In this document: positions 1-9,000 of the stretch, one piece after another | Layout: each line of letters begins with the position of its first letter | Numbering within the stretch: position 1 is the first letter of the stretch | Assembly: GCA_000934385.1 (NCBI GenBank) | Contig: KN880887.1 | Coordinates: 1 to 12,859, forward strand | DNA length: 12,859 nucleotides | Direction of reading: 5' to 3' | From: Cylindrobasidium torrendii FP15055 ss-10 | Lineage: Eukaryota; Basidiomycota; Agaricomycetes; Agaricales; Physalacriaceae | Translations under genes and position numbers: made by a program | The notes under the pieces: generated by a model | The model's database searches: none | The model's input: only the letters and a program-made list of their open reading frames with translations | What the model was told of the DNA's origin: nothing

Positions 1-83
1 TTCATTTGAATCATCTTTAGACGTCTTTTAGACCACCTGAGACTGTTTAAGCAAGCCGATCACACATATCTCACCTGTGGCAC

Positions 84-295
84 ATGTTATTTAGGTTACA
101 AGATCCCCCTCTGTGAAGTGGCACCCATGAGTGCAGCTATCTAGGATCTTTCTAAAGCTGATTTCTGTTGCTCATATCTAATTCTACACTGTTTGAAACC
201 TATTAGACCTCCTCAGAAGTTTGACATGTCTTGATGTACATGCTTTCTCACTGTTGGTCATTATGTGCATCAGTAAAAGGGCTTGATCATCTTTT
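84..295 (+). repeat. Left terminal inverted repeat, outer arm
   Basis: This block matches the reverse complement of 12643-12856 in the same order and at almost the same spacing. Two parts align well: 84-119 against 12821-12856 (31 of 36 positions by eye) and 268-295 against 12643-12670 (26 of 28). The sequence between them is strongly diverged. Several differences in the good blocks are C-to-T or G-to-A transitions. Confidence 0.75.
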
Positions 296-296
296 A

Positions 297-980
297 CGTC
301 TTCAGGGAGACGGAACCGTCTCATATGAGACGCAAAAGACATAAAAGACGTAAAAGACGTCGTCTTCGGGAAGTAGGGTACCTGATCTCATCAGAGTTGA
401 GTATGACTTTTGGAAAGACACAAAAAAGACAAATGTCTTCGAGGAGATGGAATGTCTGCATTGCTGCCACCACTCGAATACTGCCTGGATTCCATTGCTT
501 CGAGTATGCTAATTACAATTTTAAGCTAAAAGCACAAGGGGAATGACAAAGAACCGGTTTTCCGAACCGTTTTCGTGCGCGGCAAGTGTGGCGTTCAGAA
601 AGGCTCCGCGCACCTTGTTGTAAGGTCTGCTTGCTCCTCTCGAACAGTGTTCAAATTGACTAAATATTTAATTGTGAAAGTCCAATGCCTTTTTTGAGGA
701 GGAAATGGTCATACATTTGTTGTGTTCTTTACGCTCTCGCGAGTCACCATTTCTGAACGATTGGAGTGCGGGCTCATGCCGCTGACCGGTGAATAAACGT
801 AGATAGGTTAAATAAGCACAATGCTTACATTTGACTTCCCATAGTAGTTGTAGATGCACATAATGTGCTTACAGAAAAGTCACAAAAGACATTGTGATTT
901 CATAAAGACGCAAGAAGACGAGATCGGATGAGTAAAAGATCATCAAAGACGGATCAAAAAAGACAAAGGCTGCAAAAGAC
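297..980 (+). repeat. AAAAGAC-rich subterminal region, present only in the left arm
   Basis: This stretch separates the two halves of the left inverted repeat and has no counterpart in the right arm. It holds no convincing gene. AAAAGAC occurs at 334, 343 and 352 as a perfect 9-nt-spaced array, and again at 424, 884, 957 and 974, with related AAAGAC at 904 and 944. The interior 11 kb has only a couple of scattered copies. Two overlapping palindromes lie at 307-331. Clustered short motifs close to an element end resemble the subterminal transposase-binding repeats known in CACTA-type elements; a binding role here is inferred. The block could also be a nested insertion. Confidence 0.55.
307..331. 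repeat. Two overlapping palindromes in left arm
   Basis: Positions 307-322 form an inverted repeat with 7-nt arms (GAGACGG / CCGTCTC) around AA. Positions 318-331 form a perfect 14-nt palindrome (GTCTCATATGAGAC). They share the GTCTC block, so only one hairpin could form at a time. Confidence 0.7.
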
Positions 981-981
981 G

Positions 982-1046
982 CACCGGGGGCAAATTTGGG
1001 GGCTGTTGAAAATGAACAGTGGCTCGGGCTGTTCATCGCGCTGTTC
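982..1046 (+). repeat. Left terminal inverted repeat, inner arm
   Basis: The reverse complement of about 12578-12639 matches this block. The first 10 nt are identical and 1014-1035 is identical over 22 nt. That segment itself contains a dyad, TGAACAG (1013-1019) and CTGTTCA (1029-1035), separated by 9 nt. Further CTGTT[C/G]A copies at about 1003 and 1040 make four in under 50 bp, a likely protein-binding cluster. Confidence 0.8.
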
Positions 1047-1395
1047 AGCAATCCCAACGTCATAAAATAACAATCATACCTTTGTACACTTCTGAAACAA
1101 TGTGATTCCGCAAAAGTTTGCAACGGAAATGAGATCGTCGTGGAATGTAGGAGGGCTGAGGATGGTGCCTATTTGGGAACAAAGGCCGTGCTCGAAGCCA
1201 AAAGCACCGGCAAAAGCCAAAAGAATGAACAAAGCCAAAAGATGGAACAATCAAGAAAGAGAGCATCAGCATAGGCCGTTTGGACCCCATCGCTCCTTTG
1301 CATTTGGTTCGGGTGGCATATCAGGTCAAAATATGCCACTTGAGGCCAAACACATATATCAGTAGTCGGCCAACTTCGAGGGCGGCATTCTCGCC
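1047..1395 (+). promoter_or_regulatory. Upstream control region of gene A
   Basis: This gene-free stretch lies between the inner inverted repeat and the start codon of gene A. It holds an imperfect tandem repeat at 1211-1247 (two 18-19-nt units built around AAAGCCAAAAGA), a perfect dyad at 1313-1339, and a TATA-like CACATATATC at 1351-1360 about 40 nt before the ATG. The layout fits a promoter for gene A. If gene A and the transposase share a transcript, it would also drive transposase expression. Confidence 0.5.
1313..1339. promoter_or_regulatory. Perfect 9-9-9 inverted repeat upstream of gene A
   Basis: GTGGCATAT (1313-1321) and ATATGCCAC (1331-1339) are exact reverse complements separated by 9 nt. 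The dyad lies 57 nt before the gene A start codon and just before a TATA-like sequence. It looks like the binding site of a dimeric protein, possibly an element-encoded autoregulator; the binding role is inferred. Confidence 0.5.
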
Positions 1396-3466
1396 ATGTC
1401 TGGATCCATGGACGCAACTCCCACGCCGCCAGTCTCGGCCGACGCGATGCCCATAGACGACCCAACCTTCAACGCAGGCACAGGAGCCTCCGCTGCTGGC
1501 AGCAGCGGCGGCGTGCCCAAGCCTTCTGGCGGGGGTAATGCACAAGTGCGTACTCAGGCAACTCTCTACCTCAAGCCTTGCTCACCCCGCCATCTTGATT
1601 CTAGCCCCAGCCAAATCCTTTCGCAAAACCGCGGCTCTACCGACCACCCCGCCGACCGGATGCGCCTCCGTCTACACCGCCGCCTACAGAACCTGGCCTA
1701 AAGCCCAAGCGTAAGCGCGGAGACGATCAGGACACAGAGCCTCAGCCACCGGGCTCGGGGTCCGGGTCTGATGGCGCATCAGAACCGTCGGGGTCAGGGC
1801 CATCAGGGCCTCATTCGTCGGGATCGGGACCCTCAACGTCGTCGGGATCGGGACCTTCAACGTCGTCGGGGTCAGGACCCTCAACATCGTCGGATTCGGC
1901 CCCATCCAGCAAGCGTGCACGAGCAGGGGATCGGCCTCAACGGCCAAGAGGCACACCTCCTCCCCGCCCTTCAAAAGGGAAAGCACGCCGCCGCGACCCC
2001 ACAAAGCCCCCCAAGCCTCCCGCCGCAGGCTCTTGGAAGGTTACGAAGGGTGACATTCCCGCCAGGGCAGCAGGACTCCGCGTACGTCTCTTATCACCGT
2101 ATGTCCGTGTGCACTAACATTCGAATCTCAATAGCAAGCTTTTCACATTCATATCCGGATCCTTCTTAAGTGCCTCGACGTGAACTCGGTCCCTATGTTT
2201 AACCTGCCAACCGACCATATGGCCCGTTTCAACGCCGAGCACACCATGTGTGACGACGTCGAGGGCAACATCGACTCCTTCATGGAGATGAAGGCGCATC
2301 TTGAAGCCGGGATGAAGACCGCCCAGCTTTTCATTGCACAGCTTGCGCCGGGTGGGTCAAACAGGCGGACAATCTGCGCAATGGACAAGATCTTCCTTGC
2401 GGAGGTTTTCTCTGTTGTTTACTCGGCTGGTCTTGACGACTGGCATCCTGACTTTCAGAACACGGCGGACAGCGCTTACAATCTTCTTCACGAGGTTATT
2501 GCAACGAAGACATTTCTTCTCCTTCTCAAGGCACGCCAGTACCGCTCTCTCAAGGTTGACGCATCTTTTGCCGGCGATGCTATCTTACTCCGGCGGGTGC
2601 GCTTTGTTTCATTTTGTTTTGCACGGCTTGCTGATGCTACTGTTGAAGATTTATCGTCATTTTGTCTTCCATTATCTCCTCAAGAGGTCAAAGCTTGAAG
2701 CCGCAAAGCCGGGGAGTGTTAGGCGCGGAAATGAGGCGTCGAAGGCATATAAGCGACGCAGTGCGGTGAGTTCATACGTTCTGTATCACATCTTTTCTGC
2801 TCACGTTCGACTACTAGCTTGCAGTCGCACGGGCAGAGCATGCCAAAAAGGAAGGATTCCCGATGCGAGTAATCCGCCTTCTTGAAGATCCCGATGCGCA
2901 CTCCGACGACGAACAGGACCCCACAGGCGAACGATACCGCATCAACAACAAGGCTTACCGATCACAACTTGTCACCAATTTTATTCGGAAGCTCGACAGC
3001 CATCGCTTGGAGGCTAAAGCACGGGCTCCCTATGCTCGACTACTGTGAGTGCCTGTTATTCCTCCGTCGCCGCCTAACATGTCCCTTTAGCGCAGAGCGT
3101 ACTCGGTATCTTCCTGACAGTCCGCAACCATCCAAATTCCCCACTATTCCACAGAGCGTTCCCGTCGACTGGTTCGACCCTGATGAGTTTGCCCAGCTTG
3201 AAGTTCATGAGCGTATCCGGTACTCCAACACAGGCGTCGCATTTCCATGTAAGGAGGATATTCTTGCCGACCCGGAAGGCCACTGGAAATCTTTGGACAA
3301 CAAGACCTTTGCGCTCAAGTATGGGAAGAAGACACGGGCGCAGTACCAGTTTCCCACGCCGGAGGAGGTGGATCAGGCCCAAAAGTATGAAAAGGGTGGC
3401 GCTGAGGAGGATGAGGAGTTCGACTACGAAGCGGAAACTGAGGACGAGGAGGAGGACTCATGGTAG
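1396..3466 (+). CDS. Gene A: element-associated accessory protein of unknown function
   Basis: The spliced model is join(1396-1545, 1605-2081, 2135-2596, 2649-2765, 2818-3044, 3091-3466), 602 aa. The introns are 46-59 nt, each GT...AG, and every junction keeps frame. Residues 1-50 are Ser/Gly/Pro-rich. Residues about 121-152 are four 8-residue repeats (SSGSGPST-like), followed by a basic Lys/Arg/Pro-rich stretch to about 195 that could act as a nuclear signal. Residues about 210-510 look globular, with a GLDDWHPDF segment and an acidic AHSDDEQ segment. The C-terminus is a strongly acidic tail ending EDEEEDSW. I recognise no catalytic domain. I have the impression that related proteins accompany Tnp2-type elements in other Agaricomycetes, but I cannot verify this here. 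Only 82 nt separate its stop from the transposase ATG, so the two may be co-transcribed. The first acceptor is ambiguous (1604 or 1610, both in frame). Confidence 0.75.
1815..1910 (+). repeat. Four 24-bp tandem repeats inside gene A
   Basis: Four consecutive 24-nt units (1815-1838, 1839-1862, 1863-1886, 1887-1910) encode the octapeptide SSGSGPST. The first two are nearly identical and the fourth is degenerate. Because the unit length is a multiple of three, copy number can vary without breaking the frame. Confidence 0.85.
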
Positions 3467-3548
3467 CTTCGAAGTTGATTACATAATTACACGGCGCCGT
3501 CCCTGGATTGTTACTCCGTGCTCAAATGTCATCTTTTCCGCAACCACC

Positions 3549-6500
3549 ATGGACTCTGACAGCGACGACAACAACAATTCCAACGAAGTACTTTGCACTT
3601 GCGCTCGATGCAGCAAGCTTGAGGAGATGATTGGAGAGACCCCCACCCCAGGAAAGCTTGTCTCACCGTCAACTAGGCGTCGGCACCTGCGGTCGGATGT
3701 CTTGGGCCCTGGCCGGCGGAAGAAAGAGAAAAGAAGATCTGAGGCGCCAGCTACAGAAAAACCTCAGAGTATGAAGCTGTGAACAACTTGCATTCCGCCT
3801 TGTCTCAATCCATTTTAGCGGCCAACATTGACTTCGCCCCGATCATTGAGCAAGTAGAGTATCTGGCTATGTGGATGAACCTACGCGCCGGACTCAGTCG
3901 GGAGGCTGCAAACACTCTTCTTCGTGGCCTTCGTCTCATCATCTGGACAGTCATCTCCCTTGTGTTCAATGCGTTCCAGAGCTCTGCGGTTGGTTTGAAC
4001 ATCAACATCTCGCCCCTCCAGCCTCAGCTACCGACCGATATTCGATCAGCATATTCGCATGGGGGTTTCGACGCCGTTATAGAGCAGACCGTCTGCTGTC
4101 CTACCTGTTTCTCTTTATTTTGTCGCCCTTTTCCGGAAAGATGCTACTGGAAACAGACGCCTCGGGCGTGGAAGTGCGATACCCCTCTATGGAAAACACA
4201 GAACACGTCTCGAGGGACAAAAGAGGTCCCGGTCTGTGTCTACGTGACCCAAAAATTTGACGTCTGGCTCGAATTCTTCTTAGGACGGAAAGACATCGAA
4301 GATGCCTTGATCCGAACCCATGCGCATACTCCCCCCGCCCCAGGAGAAACCATGTCCGACGTCTTTGATAGTCCTGCATGGGCTAACCTTCGCTCATACC
4401 GACGATCCCCGTACCACCTCGTGTTTGGGCTTTACATCGACTGGTTTAACCCGTACACAAACAAGATCGCAGGTGGGATACTTGCTATTAGAGTTTCAGG
4501 TGCATCAGCTCATTCCGTGCCTAGGAAAAGTTATATCCTGCGGTGCCATTGTCCTATACTGCCTCAGCCTTCCCCCAGAAATACGATACCTTCCAGAGAA
4601 CGTGTTCATTGTCGGGCTGACGCCTCCACCTAAAGCACCTGACTTTGTGACCATCTCTCACATCCTGGACCCGCACATTGACGACATTCTACGGTACGAA
4701 CCATCTAGGCCGGTGAAAACGCACTACCACCCGGCAGGAGTCTCCGCCGGCACACGGGTAGTACCTCTTATTGCCGATCTACAAGCAAGTCGAAAGACAA
4801 GTGGTTCGCTGGGCCATGCAGCGATTCAGTTCTGTTGGTTCTGCAAATGCGAAGGCGACCATGTTGAGGAGTTGGATAGTTCACTTTGGATGCTTCGAAG
4901 CGGGTTTGAAGTCCGCCAACTTGCTGAGCTATGGAAGCGCGCAAACACAAAGACTCGTCGCGCGGAGCTTGCAACCAAGAACGGTATCCGATGGACGCCG
5001 CTTCACCGTCTTCCGTACTGGGATCCTGTGCTACACGTTATCCTTGGGTTCATGCACAACTGGCTGGAAGGTGTGCTTCAGCACCAGCTTCGCACACTGT
5101 GGGGTATTGGCAGAAATGCGGCAAGGAAGAAGCAGGCGGCCGAAAACAATGCAGACGAAGAACTCACAGAACAGAGCATGGTTGAGACGGCGGACGAGTT
5201 GGATGACTTGAGGCTGGAAGCACAGCAGTACGAGCGCAATGCTAGCCGCCAACAGGACACTGCGATGGATGTGGATGACCCGCCCGCAACGCCCTCCACC
5301 GCTTTTACAGGGTCTCCCTCTCCACCTTCCACCCCGAGAGCAGCTCCCGCGCCGAATCCCGGTCCTTCGAGACTCCGTCGCCCCCAGCTTGTGCCGGAGG
5401 ACGATAGCAGTGACAGCGATGAATACGAAAATGCATCTGTTCAGATAGGCGACACATTTTCGCAAAGCCAGGTATTGTTCTTTGTACTGTACAAGGAAAG
5501 AGAAATTAACGCCTGCGTTTTCTAAGCTTGACGCTATTCGAAACTGTATCCGTACAGTATCCATGCCGACTTGGCTTCATCGACCGCCTGGTAACCTTGG
5601 TGAGGCGTCGCACGGGAAGCTCAAAGCAGCTGACTACCTTACTCTCTTCACTGTTATTCTGCCTTTAATTTTACCAGAACTATGGACCGACCCTCCCATA
5701 GATCCTGAAGAGCGTATGGCGGAGAGGTCTACTACTTTGGCGGAGCATCTGGATAGCTTTTACAACTTGTCCGCCGCGACGTTCATCGTCACTGATTTCA
5801 AGACATCCGATGCGGACGCAGACACCTTCACCGCGCAATACATCGCATATCGGACCTCAATGAAGCAACTATTCCCCACCGTGTCATCTGTCCCAAACCA
5901 CCACTACGCCATGCACAACGGGGCACTCATGAAATATTGGGGGCCATTACCGGTGCTCAGCGAGTTTCCTGGAGAACGACTCAACGGTATCTTCCAAAAG
6001 GTCAAGACGAATAAGCACATGAGTGAGCGTGTTCAGTGCTTTTTGCGGGCAAAAGACTCACCTTTTCACAGGCGACATCTCTTTAACAATGATGCAGCAG
6101 ACCACCCGACGTGCGCGTATCCAGGTAGCCCTTGCGAAGGGCTCAAAGGACCTCCGCGATGTTGCAGACATGTTGTCTCCAACTCCTGGTATCACGACCA
6201 CTCATCCGCAGCCAATTGGCACGTTTGAGGAGGCCGTGATGATGGCGAAGGCGCCGGCGCTGGATCAACACACCTACAAGCTCATACTGGCCCACCTCAA
6301 TGCCTGCGGACGACCGTATCGACACTACAAGGACACCCCACACCCCGAATACAACGATGTGCTGCCTCCTGCAGGGGAAACCTTGCACCATGTCACTGTT
6401 GGGGACCGTACATGGAGCCGCCAAAGCGCTCACAATGGGAATAGCGCCATAGAATTTGTGCGTCCGCCTTATTGGATTGGAGCTAGCACAGGCTTCATTC

Positions 6501-6784
6501 AAGAGATCTGGCGTATCCCGCTCAGTGGAATGGTGGAGACATTCTTTGTCGTCCGCCCGCACAATCTCCTTCGAGGGCCTGATTTGGAGAGAACGCCATA
6601 CCATTTGCGTCCCCTCTTCCGTGTGGATGTAGCCGAGCCAAGATTGCAGGGTCCAGCAATGATTCTTGAGTCCCGCCATATTCGATCCCATGTTGCAACT
6701 TGGACTCGACCAGCCGGAACGTATGATGGAATTGATAGAGAAGTACTGCTTATTAGCCGGGGACTGAACCGCCGGCGGGGGTGA
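3549..6784 (+). CDS. Tnp2/Plavaka-type transposase (CACTA superfamily)
   Basis: The spliced model is join(3549-3768, 3819-4472, 4525-5471, 5527-6022, 6072-6784), 1009 aa. All four introns are 49-55 nt and keep frame. The start is a strong ACCATGG context. An N-terminal C-x-C-x2-C (C16, C18, C21) and a Cys-rich segment in exon 2 (CCPTC and following Cys) suggest zinc binding. The core carries the family signature: YIDWFNPY with D281, LIADLQAS with D376, the FCWFCKC cysteines 395-400, then FMHNWLEGVLQHQ with H469 and E473. These fit the RNase H-fold acidic residues of Tnp2-like transposases, though assigning the exact triad is inference. An acidic, Pro-rich linker of about 110 residues precedes the C-terminal block (PPGNLGEASHGKLKA, then SEFPGERLNG), which is also typical of the family. 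The enzyme would cut and rejoin the element ends in the nucleus. No internal stop or frameshift is seen, so it may be active. Confidence 0.93.
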
Positions 6785-6978
6785 ACTATGTGTAGCTGTA
6801 GAAGCAGGTCTTTACGAAACCTTTGTTCTTGACCCGATTATGATCCATTTGATCGGTCCGAGATACCGCATTACCTTTGTTACATTGCTTGCTGCCAAGA
6901 ACCATCTCAAGTCAGTACCTCTGGGACGGCACAGAAAGGACAACAGTTGCTATACAATCTGAGTCCAGCCAAGCTGAA

Positions 6979-7730
6979 ATGGGTGGGGAGCTCTTTGCGT
7001 GTATACCGCAGGCAGTGCGACAGCAGAATGAGGAGTCCTTTGAGGTGCGTCAGTGGCACAGCTTGGAACCCGTACTGTGCTTACCCTCGAATTCTGGCAG
7101 GAAGTACGAATGGCAGAGTATGTCAAAGCATATCAAAGAAACGGCGGTCGGCCACCTCCCTGTCCGGAGCTGCCCACTGATCCCGGCGCTCGCGAAGCTA
7201 TTGGTCTTCCCCCAATCCTAGTACCGTTCAAGGCCCCAAGTGAGCCTCTACCCGAGATCCACTTCTGGGAAACCACAAAGAACGACGGCGAATATCTACA
7301 AAGCATAGTCGCCGCCTCAAAGTATGCAGACTACTCGCCAGAGGTATGTTGTGTGCTGACTTACACCGCGTGCGCCCACAATTCTGTAGGAGCTGCGCTG
7401 TATAGCCTACGCCAATGGAAATAAGGACCTGCCGGTTAAGATCTCCATAGATTGGCAGCCATCCGTCTTCCAAGCTTTGCGACCCCCTGCTGCACCCGTG
7501 CCGCCGTCCGCCCTTTCAGAGAAGGACAAGTACAGCTTCGAGGTCTGTTCCTACAACTCACTGATGTACGGCTGTGTACTCAATTGCGCATGCCCTTACA
7601 GGAACGTCGTGTTGCATTTATGTACGCTGGGCGGGAGTTGGAAGATTCGGAGATTAGAAACTTACATGCTACAAACCCCATGAAGGCGTACCAACTCTCA
7701 ACCCCAGCAACTTCGGAGGCTGCCAAGTAG
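6979..7730 (+). CDS. Gene B: small accessory protein of unknown function
   Basis: The spliced model is join(6979-7044, 7101-7343, 7390-7542, 7602-7730), 196 aa. The introns are 46-59 nt, all phase 0, each donor matching GTNNGT. The start is the first ATG in the open frame. The frame is open back to 6853, so a further upstream exon is possible. The protein is soluble-looking, with a Pro-rich segment (PPPCPELPTDP, residues about 40-50). The segment EYLQSI (86-91), followed by YSPEELR (100-106) and a Tyr/Gly-Asn-Lys tail, resembles the short SxxxxY...SxEELRxxxY peptide seen near FG regions of fungal Nup98-like nucleoporins. That likeness is weak and from memory. It sits 194 nt downstream of the transposase in the same orientation. 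I assign no function. Confidence 0.6.
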
Positions 7731-7893
7731 TGAATGTTATAGCATAGGTTTTTACTGGGCGGCGAAGCCACACATCGAGGCGTGTGTGAGCATATATGAT
7801 ATATTATGTGGGGGTATGTACTACAGCTGCTGCACGCGAGAAAGATAAGGATTCGAGTGAATGGTAGCACCGTAGTACTTATCGGCTTTAGTA

Positions 7894-8475
7894 TCAAGCA
7901 GCAAATGAATCTAAGCGACGTGTGAATATCAATTGGCGCACTGACTGTGTCCACTTACCCACTCCGATGCTGGTCTCTTTCCCAAATCCCAGGCAACGTA
8001 CGAAAGCCTTGAAGAGGACCCATGGGATTTGAAGGAAGGCGCCGATGATTACGAAGGGTACGGTAAACAGGATGGGCAGTGCGAGTAGGAGGATGCGTGT
8101 TCCAAGATAAAGGACGGTGCGAGAGCTAGGCCGGAACTTCACGCGTACGCATGGGATAAGTGCACGGGTTTGGGACTTGGTTAGCAGAGTCATGTTCACG
8201 CGCAATGTGTGAGACGCACCAGGCGATAAGATGCCTCCCACGCATGTTCCCTTTGCCCTGTGTCCTGCTCATCCGCTGGAGAAATTGGGCGCAATACGCG
8301 CTTCGAGTAGCTTGCCTGCCAGAGGAATTAGACGCAGCTGTGCGTTTTCAAGTGTTGGCCAGATTTTAAAAAGACACAGGCGGGCGAAGCAGCTTTTCTG
8401 GCTGCGCATGGGTGGCCGGCGGGTGACGGTAGGAGGGTAAGAGCTGACGAGGTTCTGAAGCCAAAGTCCGAACAT
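7894..8475 (-). pseudogene. Minus-strand membrane-protein-like ORF interrupted by one stop
   Basis: Reading the minus strand from an ATG at 8475, one frame runs to a stop at 7894-7896 with a single in-frame TGA at about 8269-8271. The downstream half has a long hydrophobic stretch (LLLALPILFTVPFVIIGAFL and on) that would make one long or two short membrane helices flanked by basic residues. Near its 3' end is a textbook intron of 48 nt (donor GTAAGTGG at about 7963, acceptor CGCTTAG). Removing it keeps the frame and gives a short DSFAA terminus. The intron signal argues that this was once a gene; the internal stop argues that it has decayed, or that an intron I could not place removes it. No family is recognised. 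Confidence 0.35.
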
Positions 8476-8600
8476 GAATTAACACCGGCCTCAGCGTAGC
8501 CGAATGCCGAACCGGCATGATACTGACTCGAACATTTCTGTTCTCCGATCTCCGAAATCTCCGACAGGCTTGACGATCGAAACCTGCAACCTGCCATGAT

Positions 8601-8618
8601 AACCAGTCGCGACTGGTT
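8601..8618. promoter_or_regulatory. Perfect 18-nt palindrome AACCAGTCGCGACTGGTT
   Basis: The 18 nt are an exact reverse complement of themselves, with no spacer. The site lies about 380 nt upstream of the dioxygenase start codon and about 125 nt upstream of the decayed minus-strand ORF. A site for a dimeric DNA-binding protein is the natural reading but is inferred. Confidence 0.5.
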
Positions 8619-8858
8619 GGCCCTGGCGCACAGCAACGGCACCTTATGCGTGACTCTCAGGCAGGTACGCGCGCGGACCAGCCTCTTCTCTTCCTTCCAT
8701 CTCTACGCGGACCGCAAAATCGCAGCAGATCAGCCAACTCGCGACGCGACGGTCGACGCCAACTTGTAAGAAAGCAGAGAGCCGGAGAGGGCCTTGCCTG
8801 GCGGGTATGGAGGTTAGGGGTGATGAACTGCAGGTGCGCAACCATACGGCCGGCCCCC

Positions 8859-8943
8859 ATTCCCGCTGACACTTTTCCACTGGACTTTCCACGTCGTGCG
8901 AATGAACATTTCCCGCTGACATCTTTCCATCCGACTCTTCCAC
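8859..8943 (+). repeat. Two direct repeats in the dioxygenase promoter
   Basis: Units at 8859-8892 and 8908-8943 share TTCCCGCTGACA, then a CTTTCCA-like run and CTTTCCAC/CTCTTCCAC. They are 49 nt apart and end about 57 nt before the ATG at 9001. They may be duplicated upstream activating sites. Confidence 0.55.
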
Positions 8944-9000
8944 CATGCACAACTACATAAGCTCTGCCGTTCCGTCCCAAATACTTCCCCAAGAACAGCC

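Larger units (their letters stand above)
8476..9000 (+). promoter_or_regulatory. Control region upstream of the dioxygenase gene
   Basis: I see no supportable gene here. It contains three close copies of TCTCCGA (about 8545-8565), an 18-nt perfect palindrome at 8601-8618, two copies of a roughly 35-nt element at 8859-8943, and a weak TATA-like CATAA at about 8956 before the ATG at 9001. Long open frames on both strands here are unsupported and probably reflect GC-rich composition. Confidence 0.45.

Noticed and set aside
283..546. 87-codon plus-strand open frame in the left arm
   Set aside because: Its Lys/Arg-rich part is simply the AAAAGAC array and palindromes read as codons.
5031..5564. 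177-codon minus-strand open frame
   Set aside because: It is an antisense shadow of the transposase exons, including the intron at 5472-5526.
7769..7788. CACACA/TGTGTG hairpin just after gene B as a terminator
   Set aside because: Hairpin terminators are not how fungal mRNA ends are formed; the 6-nt arms are easily chance.
8646..8960. Plus-strand open frame of about 104 codons before the dioxygenase
   Set aside because: It runs through the direct promoter repeats, shows no domain, and begins inside a longer unrelated frame.
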